Source: Cornus controversa (Eukaryota > Streptophyta > Magnoliopsida > Cornales > Cornaceae). From it: a DNA stretch of 64,000 bases. The DNA is taken from positions 14,200,755 through 14,264,754 of the forward strand of contig CM048853.1 in assembly GCA_026545225.1 (NCBI GenBank), in the 5' to 3' direction. Within the stretch, counting starts at the first letter, position 1. Each line of letters starts with the position of its first letter. The position numbers were made by a program, and so were the translations under genes. Shown in pieces: positions 21,927 to 33,911 of this stretch. The notes beneath the pieces are model-generated. The model was not told where the DNA came from. It searched no databases and saw only the letters and a program-made list of their open reading frames with translations.

Positions 21927-23315
21927 TGATGTTGTTTTAAAATTGTTAAATAACTCGCAAGTGTACGAATCTATTGAAGTATAGATCGGCAAGAACGAGG
22001 TCGAACCCAAGGGAATGCTTTGAGAAGAAGAACTAATACAAATTTAAATTAATTTAAAACTAATCTATTTTAAACAAAATTTGGTTGATTTGAGAGAGAT
22101 TAAACTAACATGCAAATAAAATAACACAATTAAAATCAAATAGAGAAAATAACTAAGGTTTCGGATTCCACCACCATTAAATTCATGAAGCTTTTAATAT
22201 TCATTTATTAATTCCCAAATTTGGAGTAGCAATCAAGAAATCAATCTATTGCTTACTCAAGATTTAACAATAAAGCACTATGAAAAATATATTAAAGAGG
22301 TAGATTTTCCTTCGCTTCACTAGTGTAAAATTCTAAGCATCCTATGTATCCAATTTAATGAAAAACATAAGATCAAAGATTATCACTTTTAAGAAATACA
22401 AACCCAAGCTTAGATTAATTATAATATTTTCTAACTACCACATATACATGATATAGATGGTGAAAGAATTATAAAATAATTAATCACAAGAAGCAAAAAT
22501 TATAAGCAATTAAATCACACACATGGGAATCAATTAATGAACAAAAGAACTTCACTTCATTAATGGAGGTTTCCTCCTCAACCCTAGTTGAGGAGTTTAG
22601 TTACACATAGTAGAAGAAGAAGATAACAAAATAAAAGACATAATGAATAAATAAAACCCGGATTGTCTCTGTCTTCTCTGCCTTGGCCTCCACTTCTTTT
22701 CTCCCCCAAAACAGCCTCCAATTCACCTCTTTATACTCCAATAGAATACATAAAGTCCTAATCCAATTAGGAGATAAAGTCCTAATCCAATTAGGAGAAA
22801 ATTAGGGTTTTCCCGCAGCCCAAAATAGGTATATTTTTCTGCTGACATTCAGCCTAAGTTTTGACCCAGTAGAAGTCCGATTCATGAAATTTACGTGAAA
22901 TACAAAAGTGTGCAGAATCGAATTTCGTTCAACCTATTCGGGAATTAAGTCGAATTGATACTCTTAAATAAGCTTTTCAGTCCACTTTCCAAAACGGGAT
23001 TAAAACTGAATTCAGTGTAGAATTGGGCTTTAGGCCCGTAATCTTCTTAAGCAGTTGTAATTCTCTTGAACCTCTTCCTTGGGCTGATTTGAGTTGAAAT
23101 ATGGAGTTGAATGGACCCATTAGATGTAGGCTTCATATAACCTTCTTGGATATCATCTTTAAAAGCCCAAAATCATGGTTTTATCTGAAATAATCATTAA
23201 GGCCCTGAAAAAGACAGAAAACACAAAAATAGAGTAAAATCACATATAAACTATCACTAAGAGAATAAAATATGTAAATTAAGAGGCTAGAATGCGTAAC
23301 ATTCAACGCCGATCA
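21927..23315 (-). repeat. 5' LTR of element B
   Basis: 1389 bp, nearly identical to 14,833-16,221. Followed by the right target duplication cctag (23,316-23,320). Confidence 0.95.
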
Positions 23316-23560
23316 CCTAGTTATTATTCCTAAGTGCCTCTTGTAATGTTTGAGGAATGTCAATGGAATTTAGAGAAGTGGTGAAGGCCTTATGTTGTGA
23401 GGATAATATATAAAAGGATACAAAGTGAGAAATTGGGTGTTGTGTGCATTGTTTGGTTCCTTTTCTCATAGGAATAGGTAAATTTAAATTTGGAAAATTA
23501 TGAAAATCAATACCTGGTTCAGTTTCTATTTTGGATTCTTGGACTGTTTCAGGCTTAGAA
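23316..23560 (-). pseudogene. Start of reverse transcriptase and linker of copia element C
   Basis: The minus strand reads NFPNLNLPIPMRKGTK, QHPISHFVSFYILSSQHKAF and SIDIPQTLQEALRNNN, then TAG in a Trp position and the sequence that continues at 14,832. This is the conserved entry into copia RT. It is bounded on the left by the Ty3 insertion and on the right by the solo LTR insertion (TSD TAGAA, 23,556-23,560). Confidence 0.87.
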
Positions 23561-24086
23561 TGTCATGCCTCGATTTCTAACACTCAGTAAAGAGTGAAGG
23601 AAATTATGGTGAACAATAAAAATCCACCCGGTTCGCACTCATGAACCACTCAATTTGAGAACTTAATTTCCTATGTGCTTGGATTTTTAGAGTGATAATT
23701 ATCCCATTAGAAAGAGAATCCAAAAAAATTACTCAATTTAATAAAAAAACCACGCCCAATTCTAATTTAAAATGAAGGAATTGTGCCCGATTGAAGTTTG
23801 GACCAACTTCAGAGCTTGCTCGTAATTACAAGGGCAGTTTTGTCCAGTAAACTCTAATACACTTCTTCAATCACTAAATCAACATAGAATCATAATTACA
23901 TACATACGTTTACTTACGTATGACTCACCCTCAATAATCCATTATGACCTCACACGTGGCCACACATTACATCCCCAAATAATTCCCCACTTCTATCTCA
24001 ACAATCCACCTAGCCACACATTACGATGTTACGCACAACATCCTGCAAAATATATTGGAATCCAACTCAAAACATTCAATGATTTA

Positions 24087-24118
24087 TGATGCATCGTTAT
24101 TGGGTTTACGATACATCG
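24087..24118. repeat. Two CGAT-NN-ATCG palindromes at 22-bp spacing
   Basis: TGATGCATCG at 24,087-24,096 and CGATACATCG at 24,109-24,118, each within a longer near-palindrome. Same core and spacing as the array at 6790-6851, but in a different LTR family. Confidence 0.85.
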
Positions 24119-25362
24119 TAATCACTTACTCTGTAACATTAACAAATCCACCAAGTGATTACAACAATCATTCTCCTCCCAATTCATCATCCTAAACATA
24201 AAATCATAGAACATAATTATCATTTCTACACATCCCAAGTATCCACAAAGTGATAATTCATCACAATAAGATTCCACCTCATACACTCAATACAAAAATG
24301 ATAATTTATGCATTATCATATACCTACTTCAAAAACCATCAATTTTATATAATCTTCAAGAGTTATCAAACTTATCATACATAGATAGAGCATTGAAATC
24401 ATAAAAATACAATTTCAACATATTCTTGAAATATAAAAGCAACATATTACTGTATAAGTTTCCATACATATATCAAAGTGCACTATGTCCACATCCTGGA
24501 CGTGAAATAACAATAAAATAACTAAAAAGGGAATTCTACGGTTCCAAGCCCCACTCATGGTTGCTCACCATTGGCCACCTCTTTGTTATGTCCTAAAAAT
24601 GTTAATGTAGGGGATAAGCAAGTTCAACGGATCAAAGTAATATGTTGTGCAATCTATTCAAGTCCACATTTCATATAATCGCATAAAGGCAATTCCAATG
24701 CATAGCCTAGATACGTGTCATGCTTCCTTACATTCTAGTCAAACTACAAGGTCTATTTTCATAGCATACTCATTAAATACACTTGACAATCACACAATTC
24801 ATCACATGTTTCATTGCACAATCCATCATATATATAACATATGATTTAATCGAATTTATCCACAATTCCTCCTAATTCACATTAATTCACATAAAACTCA
24901 ACACAAAGTCACATTGCTCATGGAATTGAACTCACACTCACACACACAACCTTATCATGTTTCACACATATATACACACATAACGATATATTGTGCCCAA
25001 TACATGCCCTATGCCCATTCTAGCATGTTATATAATAAATCATAATGACACATGTATACATTTCAATTCAAAAGTTATGCTTTTCAATAAATTCACCAAA
25101 ATTTCACATATACAAGACAAGTCCCCATTTACACATTTAAGAAATTCATACATTCTATAACATTTATCAACCACTTCCAATTCAAAGAATTATTCATCAA
25201 CAATCTAATGCAACAATTCATCTCCATAATCTCATATCATTATATATAGTATGAATACATCAATTTTATGCTAAAAATATGAAATTAAACTTAAAATGTA
25301 AGTCACAACACATACCCCCTACCTCAATAGCTATAGTTTCAAGTTAGTCCGTACTTTCACCC

Positions 25363-25561
25363 TGTTAGAGAGTTTGGGTTATTGGGCTTCTTGTATTAAG
25401 GGTGTTTATGTCTTCTTACTATTTCTCTATTATTGAAGAGAGTATAAGGTGTTTTGTATTAGGTTTGAGAAAAATACGTGAATACACTGTGACTTCTCTT
25501 CTCCTTCTTTTTCTTCTTCTCCTCTCATAAACTCTAACACACAATTAAATTAATCTTAACT
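25363..25561 (+). repeat. 5' LTR of copia element D
   Basis: 199 bp starting tgttagagagtttggg. The end is taken at the primer site; similarity with the 3' LTR runs to the same point. Confidence 0.88.
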
Positions 25562-26176
25562 TGGTATTAGAACAAGATCAAGACCTAGAACTCATTCCTA
25601 TTCACTTGGCCAACATCAGAGAGGAGTGACGTCAACGTATAGGTGTTGACGTCAGCATTTATAGGCGAAGAACAATACCAACTGGTTCAGCTAATTTTTT
25701 TAAGAATTATGGTGGTCTTCATTTTGTGATTTGAAGCAGATTGATAGGTGTTTTCAATTTTCATAACTTTTTCTGATTTTGGGTCTTGAAGTTTTTGATC
25801 TGCTATTTGGAGACTTTTCAATTATTTTTGTTTGTTTGAATTCATCCTAAGGGTGTCATCTAGACTTGGTAAGGGATCGTGTGGTGGTTGTTGGTTGATT
25901 TAAAGCGTTTTGAAGTGTTTTTGGCCTAAAATGAGGTTCGACTGTAGCGTGTAGCTGCTATTCCTTGTGTGTGCTGTTGTAGCCTATTCTTAATGTCTGC
26001 TGCAGCTGTTGTAGGGACTTGGGCATGTCTAGATTAGATGATTACTTGTCTCTAAGATCAAATCTGATTCCATTTTGTTCTTGTAGTTAAATTCTGGTTC
26101 AACTTCAGGTTTTTAGACTTTTTTTTTGTTTTAAATTGTTACTTCTTGAGTTGTTTATTGAATCTAAAATATAATC

Positions 26177-27130
26177 ATGGCTGATAATCAATCACAACCT
26201 GCCAAGACTGATGATATGTTTCGGTCAATTACCTTAGAAAAATTGAATGGTCTTAATTACCTTGCTTGGGCTCATGTTGTGCAAGTTTTTCTTCGTGGGA
26301 GAAAGAAAATTAAGTATTCAATGGACGAACTTCCTGCAAACACGAAGAAACATGAGGATTGGATTTGTGAGGATTCTATTGTTATGGGATGATTGTGGCA
26401 TAGTATGGAATCTAATATTGCCTCTACTATTGTCTTTTATGATTCTTCTAAGAAGATTTGGGAGTCTCTTGCTGAATCTTATTCACAATAGAGTAATGTT
26501 TCTCGGGTGTATGAGTTGTATGAGAATATTTTTGCTTCTAGGCAGTCCGGAAAATCATTTTTTGAGTATTACAGCATGCTTAAGAATTTGTGGGATTAAT
26601 TATTGCAGTATCGTCCTTTTACCACTGATTTAGAACAACAGACGCGTCATTGGGAAGAGTTTATGATTGCTTCATTGTTATCTGGTTTGGACTTTGATCT
26701 TTGTGGATTTAAAGATCAAATTCTTGCTAGCGAGAAATTGCTCACTGCTGCTAATGCATATTCTCACTTATTGAGGTCTTCTTTAGGGTAACACTCTATT
26801 ATGACTCCTTCTGAGTCGTCTGCCTTAGTCTCTAGCAGCGGTGGTCATGGTAATTCTTGTGGTGGCTTTCGTGGTGGTCATGGCAGTCGTGGCTTTCGTG
26901 GTGGTGGTCATTCTAGTGGACGTGGTGATAAGAAGTGCGATCATTGTGGTGGTACCAATCATACTGAACCTTATTGTTGGGTGAAATATGGGAAGTCAGA
27001 TTAAGTTCATCAGGCCATTGATTGTATTTCATAGCCACTGCATCCTAGTACAACTCGTGGACATGTAGCTTCTGATTCTAGTTCTCGGGATGCACTCATT
27101 ACTCAACTTAGCAAGTTGATTCAAAAACCA
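26177..27130 (+). pseudogene. Gag of copia element D
   Basis: It starts MADNQSQPAKTDDMF, with the copia gag motif EKLNGLNYLAWAHVVQVFLRGRKK. The frame continues through stops near 26,390, 26,489, 26,597 and 26,789, then a Gly/Arg/Ser-rich stretch (GGFRGGHGSRGFRGGG) and a CCHC knuckle CDHCGGTNHTEPYC. The last in-frame part is followed by a frameshift near 27,130. Several stops fit Trp or Gln codons changed by transition. Confidence 0.87.
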
Positions 27131-28845
27131 AACTGCTCTTTCATCCACCTCCACTGCCCTTCCATCTACTGCTACCTTAGCCAATTCAGGTAATATTATA
27201 TGTGTGGCTCAATCCTTTCCTTCTTAGGTCATTAATTCCAGAGCTAGCTCGCATATGCCTGGTAACTTATCTCTTTTCTCTGCTTTAAAACCTATTAAAC
27301 ATCATATTGTTCTAGCTGATAGTTCTTCTAGGCCCTTTCTTGGGAAAAGTTTCCTTCATCCTACTAATTTATTATCCTTATCGTCCAGTCTATATGTTCC
27401 TAATTTTCCTGTTAATTTGCTTTCTATGACTCAATTGACTAAAGCCTTACATTGTTCTATAACATTTTCTCCTACTGCTTATGTATTTCAAGACATCCGA
27501 AGAAGATGATTGTTCGAGGCATGAGAAAAATGGACTGTATTATTTGGATTTTGATGAACCTTCTTCAGTTGTGTCATCAGCTTTAAGTGCTACAGTCTCT
27601 TCTCTTCAGTGGCATTTTCGTTTGGGCCATCCATCATTGGAAAAACTAAGATTAACTATTCCCAGGTTGAGTCATGTGTCTATTTTAGAATGTGAGGCTT
27701 GTCAGTTGGGCAAGCATCACCGTAGTTCCTTTTCGAGTCGTAGTCATAATCGTCAAACTGAATCTTTTGATGTAGTCCATACGGACATCTGGGGTCCTTC
27801 TAGAATTGTTAGTTTGAATGGATTTTTTTATTTTGTTATCTTTGTTGATGATTACTCTCGAATGACATGGTTATTTTTGATCAAAGAATGGTCTGAGTTA
27901 CCTTGTATTGTTACAAAATTTAATAATGAAATTTTTACTCAGTTTGGTAAGTGCATTAAAATTTTTTGCTCTGATAATGCCTTGGAATATATGCAGTCTA
28001 TCATGGATTCTTTTTGTGTTGATCGTGGTATTATTCATCAGACTAGCTATGCCCATACTTCTCAACAGAATGGTGTTACTCAACGAAAGCATCGCCATCT
28101 GTTAGATGTTGCCCGTACCTTGTTATTTAATATGAAAGTACCCAAACAGTTTTGTGCTGATGCAGTTCTTACTGTTTGTTATCTCATCAACCATATGTCG
28201 TCTGCTATTGTAGGCAATCAGACTCCTTTTTCTCTTCTATATCATAGTACCTCTTATTTTTAGCTCACTCCTCGTGTTTTTGGCTGTGTCGCTTTTGTTC
28301 ATGTTTTAGATCCTGGTCATGACAAATTGTCTTCTCGTGCTCATAAATGTGTTTTCCTTGGATACTCCCATACTCAAAAGGGATATCGATGTTACAGTCC
28401 TGAGTCTCGTCGATACTATGTGAGTGCCGATGTTACTTATTTTGAATCTACTATATTTTTTTCATCATCTGGTCAACGTTTGTCTCTTGATCTCATCTCT
28501 GCTCGTCAGGGGGAGCTTTCTTCATCGTCCCCAAATTTGCCGCTACCCTTAACCTCCTCGTTTGATTCCTCATTGCCTTATAATCCTCCACTACAGGTTT
28601 ATCAACGATCTAGATCTCGGCCCATTGTTTCTTTTGATTCGGACACCACATCTTCTTCACCAGAGGTTCCTGATCCTCCCTTTCCCACTTCTTCTACTGA
28701 TGATTTGCCCATTGCTCTATGTCACGATAAACGTACTTGTAGGCAGCATCCTATTGCTAACTTTGTGTCATATGATCGTATTTCTTCCTCTTTGCAAACT
28801 TTTGCTTTTACCCTATCCTCTATCTTTGTTCCCTCATCTTATTAG
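27131..28845 (+). pseudogene. Protease and integrase of copia element D
   Basis: The protease active site is NSRASSHMPG where copia elements have DSGAS-HM; both active-site changes fit G-to-A. After a shift near 27,485 comes the GAG-pre-integrase region WHFRLGHPSLEKLRLTIPRL with CEACQLGKHHRSSF (HHCC), then the integrase core with Asp in VVHTDIWGPS, Asp in FCSDNALEY and QNGVTQRKHRHLLD around the Glu position. Stops at 28,261 and 28,843. The C-terminal HKCVFLGYSHTQKGYRCY is conserved. Confidence 0.88.
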
Positions 28846-30372
28846 CATGCTATCTTTGTGCCTGGATGGAAACAAGCTATGGATGAGGAAATGAGTGCCC
28901 TTCACAAGAATCAGACTTGGGAGCTTACTGGTCTTCCTTCGAGAAAACAAACTGTCAGGTGTCGATGGGTCTACACTGTTAAATATCTTCCTAATGATTT
29001 TGTTGACTGCCTTAAGGCACGGTTGGTTGCTAAAGGGTATACACAGATGTATGGAGTGGATTACTTAGAGACTTTCTCTCCTGTTGTTTGGCTTAATTCC
29101 GTCCGAGTCCTTCTTTCTGTCATAGTTTGTTGTTCTTGGATTTTATATCAGCTTGATATAAATAATACATTTCTTCATGGCGATCTACAGGAGGAAGTTT
29201 ACATGGCCCAACCTCTTGGTTATGTTGTTGCTGGTGTTGAGCACCTTGTTTGTAGACTACACGAGGCTTTTTATAGTCTAAAGCAGTCTCCATGTGTTTG
29301 GTTTGATATTTTCAGTGATGTGGTCATTGCCTTTGGTTTTCAGAGTTCCACTTCTGACCATTCTATCTTTATTTGTCGCTCTTCTATTGCCATTATTGTG
29401 TTAATTGTTTATGTTGATGATATTATCATTTCTGGTGGTGACTCTATCGGTATTGCAGACTTGAAACGACATTTGGGTCAATAGTTCCATACCAAAGACT
29501 TGGGTGTCTTATGCTATTTTCTTGGTTTTGAAGTTGCCCGTTCTGCTCAAGGCATCTCTCTCTCTCTCTCTCAACGTAAATATGTACTTGACCTTTTATC
29601 TGAGACTAGTATTTTAGGTGCTTGACCCATTGATACTCCTATGGACTCTACCGTTAAACTGGATGGTGAATAGGGAGAATTATTTACTGATGTTGGACAC
29701 TATCATCATTTGGTTGGAAAGTTAATTTATCTCTCTATTACTCATCCTGATATCACCTATGTTCTTAGTGTGGTTAGTCAGTTTATGCATGCTCCTCGTC
29801 ATCCCCACTTCGAGGCTCTTTATTATATTTTGCGTTATCTGAAATGTGCTCCTGGGAATGGGTTATTGTATAAACCCTCTTCCTCTATCTCTGTGACAGA
29901 CTTTAGTGATGCTGTTTAGGCAGGTAATCGTTCTGATAGGCGTTCTACATCTGGTTATTGTATGTTTGTTGGTGGTAATCTTGTTACTTGGCGTAGTAAA
30001 AAGCAAACTATTGTTGCTCATTCTAGTGCTGAGGCTGAGTATCATGCTATGGCTCACACTACTTCTGAGATGTTATGGGTTCGCTCTCTTCTTCAGGAGA
30101 TGAGTGTTGAGGTTCCTGCTCCTATGCCTTTGCATTGTGATAACCAAGCCGCCATTTTTATTGCTAGCAATCCTATTTTTCACGAGCGCACCAAGCATAT
30201 CGAGATTGATTGTCATTTTATTCGTGATTTGTTGATGCAAAAGCAGATTGTTACTCCCTATATTTGTTCCGACGATCAGCTGGGGGATATTTTTACAAAG
30301 CCATTAGCTTGTGGTGCCTTTCAGAGATTGTGTTTCAAGCTGGGCATATTCAATCTGTATGCTCCAACTTAA
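28846..30372 (+). pseudogene. Reverse transcriptase and RNase H of copia element D
   Basis: RT motifs in order: RCRWVYTVKYLPNDFVD, AKGYTQMYGVDYLETFSPV, YQLDINNTFLHGDLQEEVYM, then the active site VYVDDIIISGGD near 29,410. Stops at 29,482, about 29,623, 29,671 and 29,917 are in frame; all fit Gln, Arg or Trp codons altered by transition. RNase H has the terminal segment ERTKHIEIDCHFIRDLL and ends LGIFNLYAPT with TAA 30,370-30,372, one base before the polypurine tract. Confidence 0.9.
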
Positions 30373-30379
30373 GGGGGAG

Positions 30380-30584
30380 TGTTAGAGAGTTTGGGTTATT
30401 GGGCTTCTTATATTAAGGGTGTTTTTGTCTTCTTACTGTTTCTCTATTATTGAAAAGAGTATAAGGTGTTTTGTATTAGGTCTGAGAAAAATACGTGAAT
30501 ACACTGTGACTTCTCTTCTCCTTTTTCTTCTTCTTCTTCTTCTCCTCTCATAAACCTTAACACACAATTAAATTAATCTCAACT
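30380..30584 (+). repeat. 3' LTR of copia element D
   Basis: 205 bp; directly follows aagggggag. Longer than the 5' LTR because of a longer CTT run. Confidence 0.88.
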
Positions 30585-30734
30585 CACCTGAAACTCAACT
30601 TTCTTGAAAATTGATTCCGGACCGATCAAACTCGAGCCCTCACTGCGTAGATTGTTTCTGTCTTCTTTGGTGAACTCTAATTATGAACCTAAGTCCTTCA
30701 AAATCAATGGAGAGTGGAAGAAGATGTTATATAT

Positions 30735-30775
<41 letters not shown>

Positions 30776-31279
30776 GCCTTATTCGGCTGAGAGAAAATGA
30801 GAAATGAGGATTGGGTATTCTATTGCAATTTATAGAATTTTAACCTACCCTTATTTACAAGAATGCTATTACCTTTTCACTAAACCTTTCCAGACTCGAT
30901 TTTTTTAACCTACCCATATTTACAAGAATGCCATTACCTTTTCACTAAATCTTTCCAGACTCGATTATTGAGTTTCGTAACTCTGATTGACACAAAATTG
31001 ACTCCGTAACACGTCAAATATTTTATTTAAGCTACCGTCAAAATTTGGAGTCATTATGACACTTTTGGATTTCCAGGGCCCACGGGGCCCACATCCTCGG
31101 TCAACCAGACCCAAAAAAGTCAACTTTTGTCAAATGCTCTGAAAACTTTTCCAAACCTTAAATAAGTTCTCTAAACATGTATTTTACATTTAAAACACAT
31201 ATATAATCATTTAAAGCATTAATACGTCAATTAAATGAAAATGACAAAAAACCAAAGAAAAGTGGTCACGGTTCTTACA

Positions 31280-33160
31280 TAGAAACAAGTGTTCCCCTCC
31301 TTGAATAAACCTGGAGTGGTTTAGTGGGATTTAAAACACTTGCATGTCAGCTTTCCAAATCAACGTCAGGGACAGATTCAGGCTTTTTGGTTGCTTATTT
31401 AGGCTTTGTATTCGGGGCAGATTCAAGATCAGATTCGGGGTACAATGTCAGGCTCGGGCAACAAGGTTTCAGCAAGAATTTCAGGTTCTATTTGGAATGA
31501 AAAAGTGGGTTGTTGTTCTAGAAGAAACCCCTAATCTTCCCTAGAAACTCTATCCCCCAAAAGATGAAGATTATGATTTTGAAAGAAATACTCTTTTTCT
31601 CTAAATATTGCATCCATAGAAACACTTGTAGCCCTTTTTTTGTAGTTGAGTATCCCACAAATATACATTTTATAGCCCTAGGATCAAGTTTATCCCTGTG
31701 TTGATTGTGAATATGCACAAATGAAACACAACCAAAAGATTTTTGGAGGTAGTATGCAAGAACCATTGAGTCAAGAAAAAATTCAAAAAGTACATTTATA
31801 GGACTTTGGTACCCTAACACTCTCGATGACATTCTATTTATTAGATAAGCTGTTGTTAAAACTACCTCTCCCTAAAAAAATTTTGAACATTGTTTTGAAA
31901 TAACAAGGCTCGTGTAACATTGAGTAAATGCCTATTTTGTCGTTCAGCGACCCCATTTTGTTGGGGCTTATCAACATAGGAGGACTCATGAATAACTCCT
32001 TCCTCTTAAAAGAAAGGTGAGAGAATATGGTTGAAATAATCTCTAGCATTATCAAACCTAACTCTTTTAATGGATACCCCAAATTGCGTATTTATCATTT
32101 TGTAGAAAATTTGAAAAATATTACTCGTCCCAGATTTTTCTTTCATTAGAAATAACCAAGTTGTTCTAGTGCAATCGTTAATAAAGACATAAACCACGTA
32201 TCCCCTGAAATGTTAGAAATTCTAGATGGTCCCCAAATATCGGTATGTATCAAAGAAAAAGGTTTAGAAGACCTTTAATTACTTAAAGGAAATGAAACAC
32301 GATGATGTTTAGCAAGTTCACAAGTATCACAATGAAAACTGGTAACATTAACATTTCTAAAAGAGAAGGAAGCATGGTTTTAAGTAAACTAAAAGATGGA
32401 TGTCCAAATCGAAGATGGTGAAGCCAAATATCAATTTTATTGGGAGACAAGTTTTCTGATAAGTAGGAAAGCGATAACCAACTGTCCTTATCGACGCTTC
32501 CACTCATGTCCTCAAGGTAGTAGAGTCCATTCCTTTCCTTAGCATGTCTAACCATCCTCCTTGTAACTTGATCTTTAAAGATACAATTTGTAAGAAAGAA
32601 AGTTACTTTGCAATTTAGGTCTTTGGTGATTTGATGAATGGATACAAGATTAGTACATAATTTCAGAACATGCATCACATTTTTTAGATGAAAGGAAGGT
32701 GCCAGATTTATTGTTCCTTGGCCAACAATAGTCACGGGTGAGCCATCTGACACTGTGATTTTTCTATTTCTAGGGCAAGGGTTATAAGTGGTAAATATGG
32801 TTGGACTTTGTGTCATGTGATTAGTAGCTCCTGATTCTATGACCCAAGAACTAGAAAACTATGAACCCGAGGCACTAAGAGCATAAGAAGTAGGGTACTT
32901 ACCTGATTGAGCCAATGAACACATACTAGAGGGTTTATCAAGGGAGTTGAGAATAATTCTGAGTTTGTCAATTTCCTCCTTCTTAATTTCTCCAAAATCA
33001 CCATCATTGGAGTCAGTTTTCTCTTGCGGGGATCCCTCTGCATTTACAAGATGTGCCTGGCCACGTTGCTATCCTCTTTTTTGGCTGAGTATTGTTTCTC
33101 TCCCATGGAGTTTGTACCCTTCATTGATCTCACTAGCAATTTGAATTGCTCTTAAGCAAG
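31280..33160 (-). pseudogene. Gag end, protease, integrase and linker of copia element C
   Basis: Minus strand from the right: a degraded zinc-knuckle region (about 33,060-33,150), EKTDSNDGDFGEIKKEE, protease site WVIESGATNHMT (Asp replaced by Glu), the pre-integrase region with GLYYLEDMSGSVDKDSW and WLHHLRFGHPSFSLLKTMLPSLL, integrase core pieces VYVFINDCTRTTWLFLMKEKS and KRVRFDNARDYF, and the C-terminal HRDKLDPRAIKCIFVGYSTTKKG. Several frameshifts. Left of about 31,517 is linker that continues at 23,560 across the solo LTR. Confidence 0.83.
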
Positions 33161-33911
33161 GAGAAAAAGGATTAGCTAGCCATTTGAGACAGATATTCTA
33201 ACACCATTGACCAAACTAAACCAATTGCTTCAATTTTGAAATAGCATAATTGGTTGTTTCTTGTATATTTAATGTAACGTTTGATTTCCATGAAATAAAT
33301 TGAGTTGAATTTCTTCGCATCAATTGAGTAGCTTAAATTTTTATTTCCTCTTTATTTATTTATTTCGTTTTTGTTAGTCAAATAGCTCTTTTAATAATGC
33401 TGGTTATCTGTCCCTTACATACATATTTAGTGTGAACAATATGATTATGCATGTTGTCACTGTTAATTACCAAAAGCCAAATCTATAATGTGGATTCACT
33501 TGTTAATTACCAATAGCCAAATCTATAATGTAGATTCACTCTTCCCTTACCATTTTAATTTTGAAGAATTACCTACCAATTTTTTTGTTGAAGAATTCAA
33601 TAATTTTTGTTTATCTAGTTATATATGTGTGTATATATAGATATAATATGTATCTATGTATGTATAAGATGCTATGCAATCTATGTTCCTTTGGCTAACA
33701 TCTGAAAATTGCTGATCACATCAACCAATATAAATTTTAAAGTATCTGCAGTAAAATGGAAGAAGAATCCCCAGATATGGTGCACTTATTACAAATCATC
33801 AAAAGTTAGATTGGTCCATTACTTTTTACCAATTAGTATATTTCTCACAATAACATTCTGTTAAGTTGAAGTGCATGTGGTGGGTATATGGCGTTGAGGA
33901 CAACTAGTAGG
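33161..33911. other. Intergenic sequence, SAUR-upstream duplicate
   Basis: No gene. A 40-bp tandem duplication (units from 33,463 and 33,503, ttaattaccaaaagccaaat) and a stretch at about 33,700-33,860 similar to 7070-7250 upstream of the SAUR pseudogene (tgctgatcacatcaa, then aatcatcaaaagt). Confidence 0.6.

Larger units (their letters stand above)
14833..23315 (-). mobile_element. Full-length Ty3/gypsy gag-protease element without polymerase (element B)
   Basis: An 8.48-kb element with two 1389-bp LTRs (14,833-16,221 and 21,927-23,315), a 5-bp target duplication CCTAG, a tRNA-Asp primer site at 21,903-21,920 and a polypurine tract at 16,222-16,236. The only coding region is an intact 844-codon gag-protease ORF. 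The 1.95 kb between that ORF and the 3' LTR holds no reverse transcriptase, RNase H or integrase motif on either strand. It is therefore structurally complete but non-autonomous. By eye the LTRs differ at about 15 of 1389 positions (about 1.1%), making it young compared with its surroundings. Confidence 0.93.
25363..30584 (+). mobile_element. Full-length Ty1/copia element D
   Basis: 5.2 kb. LTRs at 25,363-25,561 and 30,380-30,584, primer site for initiator tRNA-Met (tggtattagaac, 25,562-25,573), polypurine tract aagggggag (30,371-30,379), and flanking caccc/cacct as a one-mismatch target duplication. Gag, protease, integrase, RT and RNase H are all present in copia order but broken by frameshifts near 27,130 and 27,485 and several in-frame stops. 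LTRs differ by roughly eight substitutions plus length changes in a CTT run, so it is older than element B. Confidence 0.93.
23561..31279 (-). mobile_element. Chromovirus-type solo LTR, interrupted by copia element D
   Basis: It starts tgtcatgcctcg and ends cggttcttaca on the plus strand (TG...CA), with a perfect 5-bp duplication TAGAA at 23,556-23,560 and 31,280-31,284. Without the nested copia it is about 2.5 kb and non-coding. The ends resemble the 4.37-kb solo LTR at 41.9-46.2 kb (tgtcacgccccg ... ggtccttaca), so it is read in minus orientation and probably belongs to a related long-LTR chromovirus family. A (TA)n tract lies at 30,728-30,773. A palindrome pair lies at 24,087-24,118. Confidence 0.85.
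13085..33160 (-). mobile_element. Decayed Ty1/copia element C, split by two nested insertions
   Basis: One minus-strand copia element is spread over three islands: 13,085-14,832 (3' LTR, RNase H, RT), 23,316-23,560 (start of RT and linker) and 31,280-33,160 (integrase, protease, gag zinc region). Reading across the insertion at 14,832/23,316 restores a continuous polymerase frame apart from TAG codons in Trp positions. Reading across 23,560/31,280 joins linker to integrase. The left insertion is a gag-protease Ty3 element; the right one is a solo LTR that itself contains copia element D. Gag N-terminus and 5' LTR are not found, so the element is also 5' truncated near 33.2 kb. Confidence 0.85.

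Noticed and set aside
24647..24844. 65-codon His/Ser-rich ORF
   Set aside because: Falls within the non-coding solo LTR, with no similarity to known proteins.
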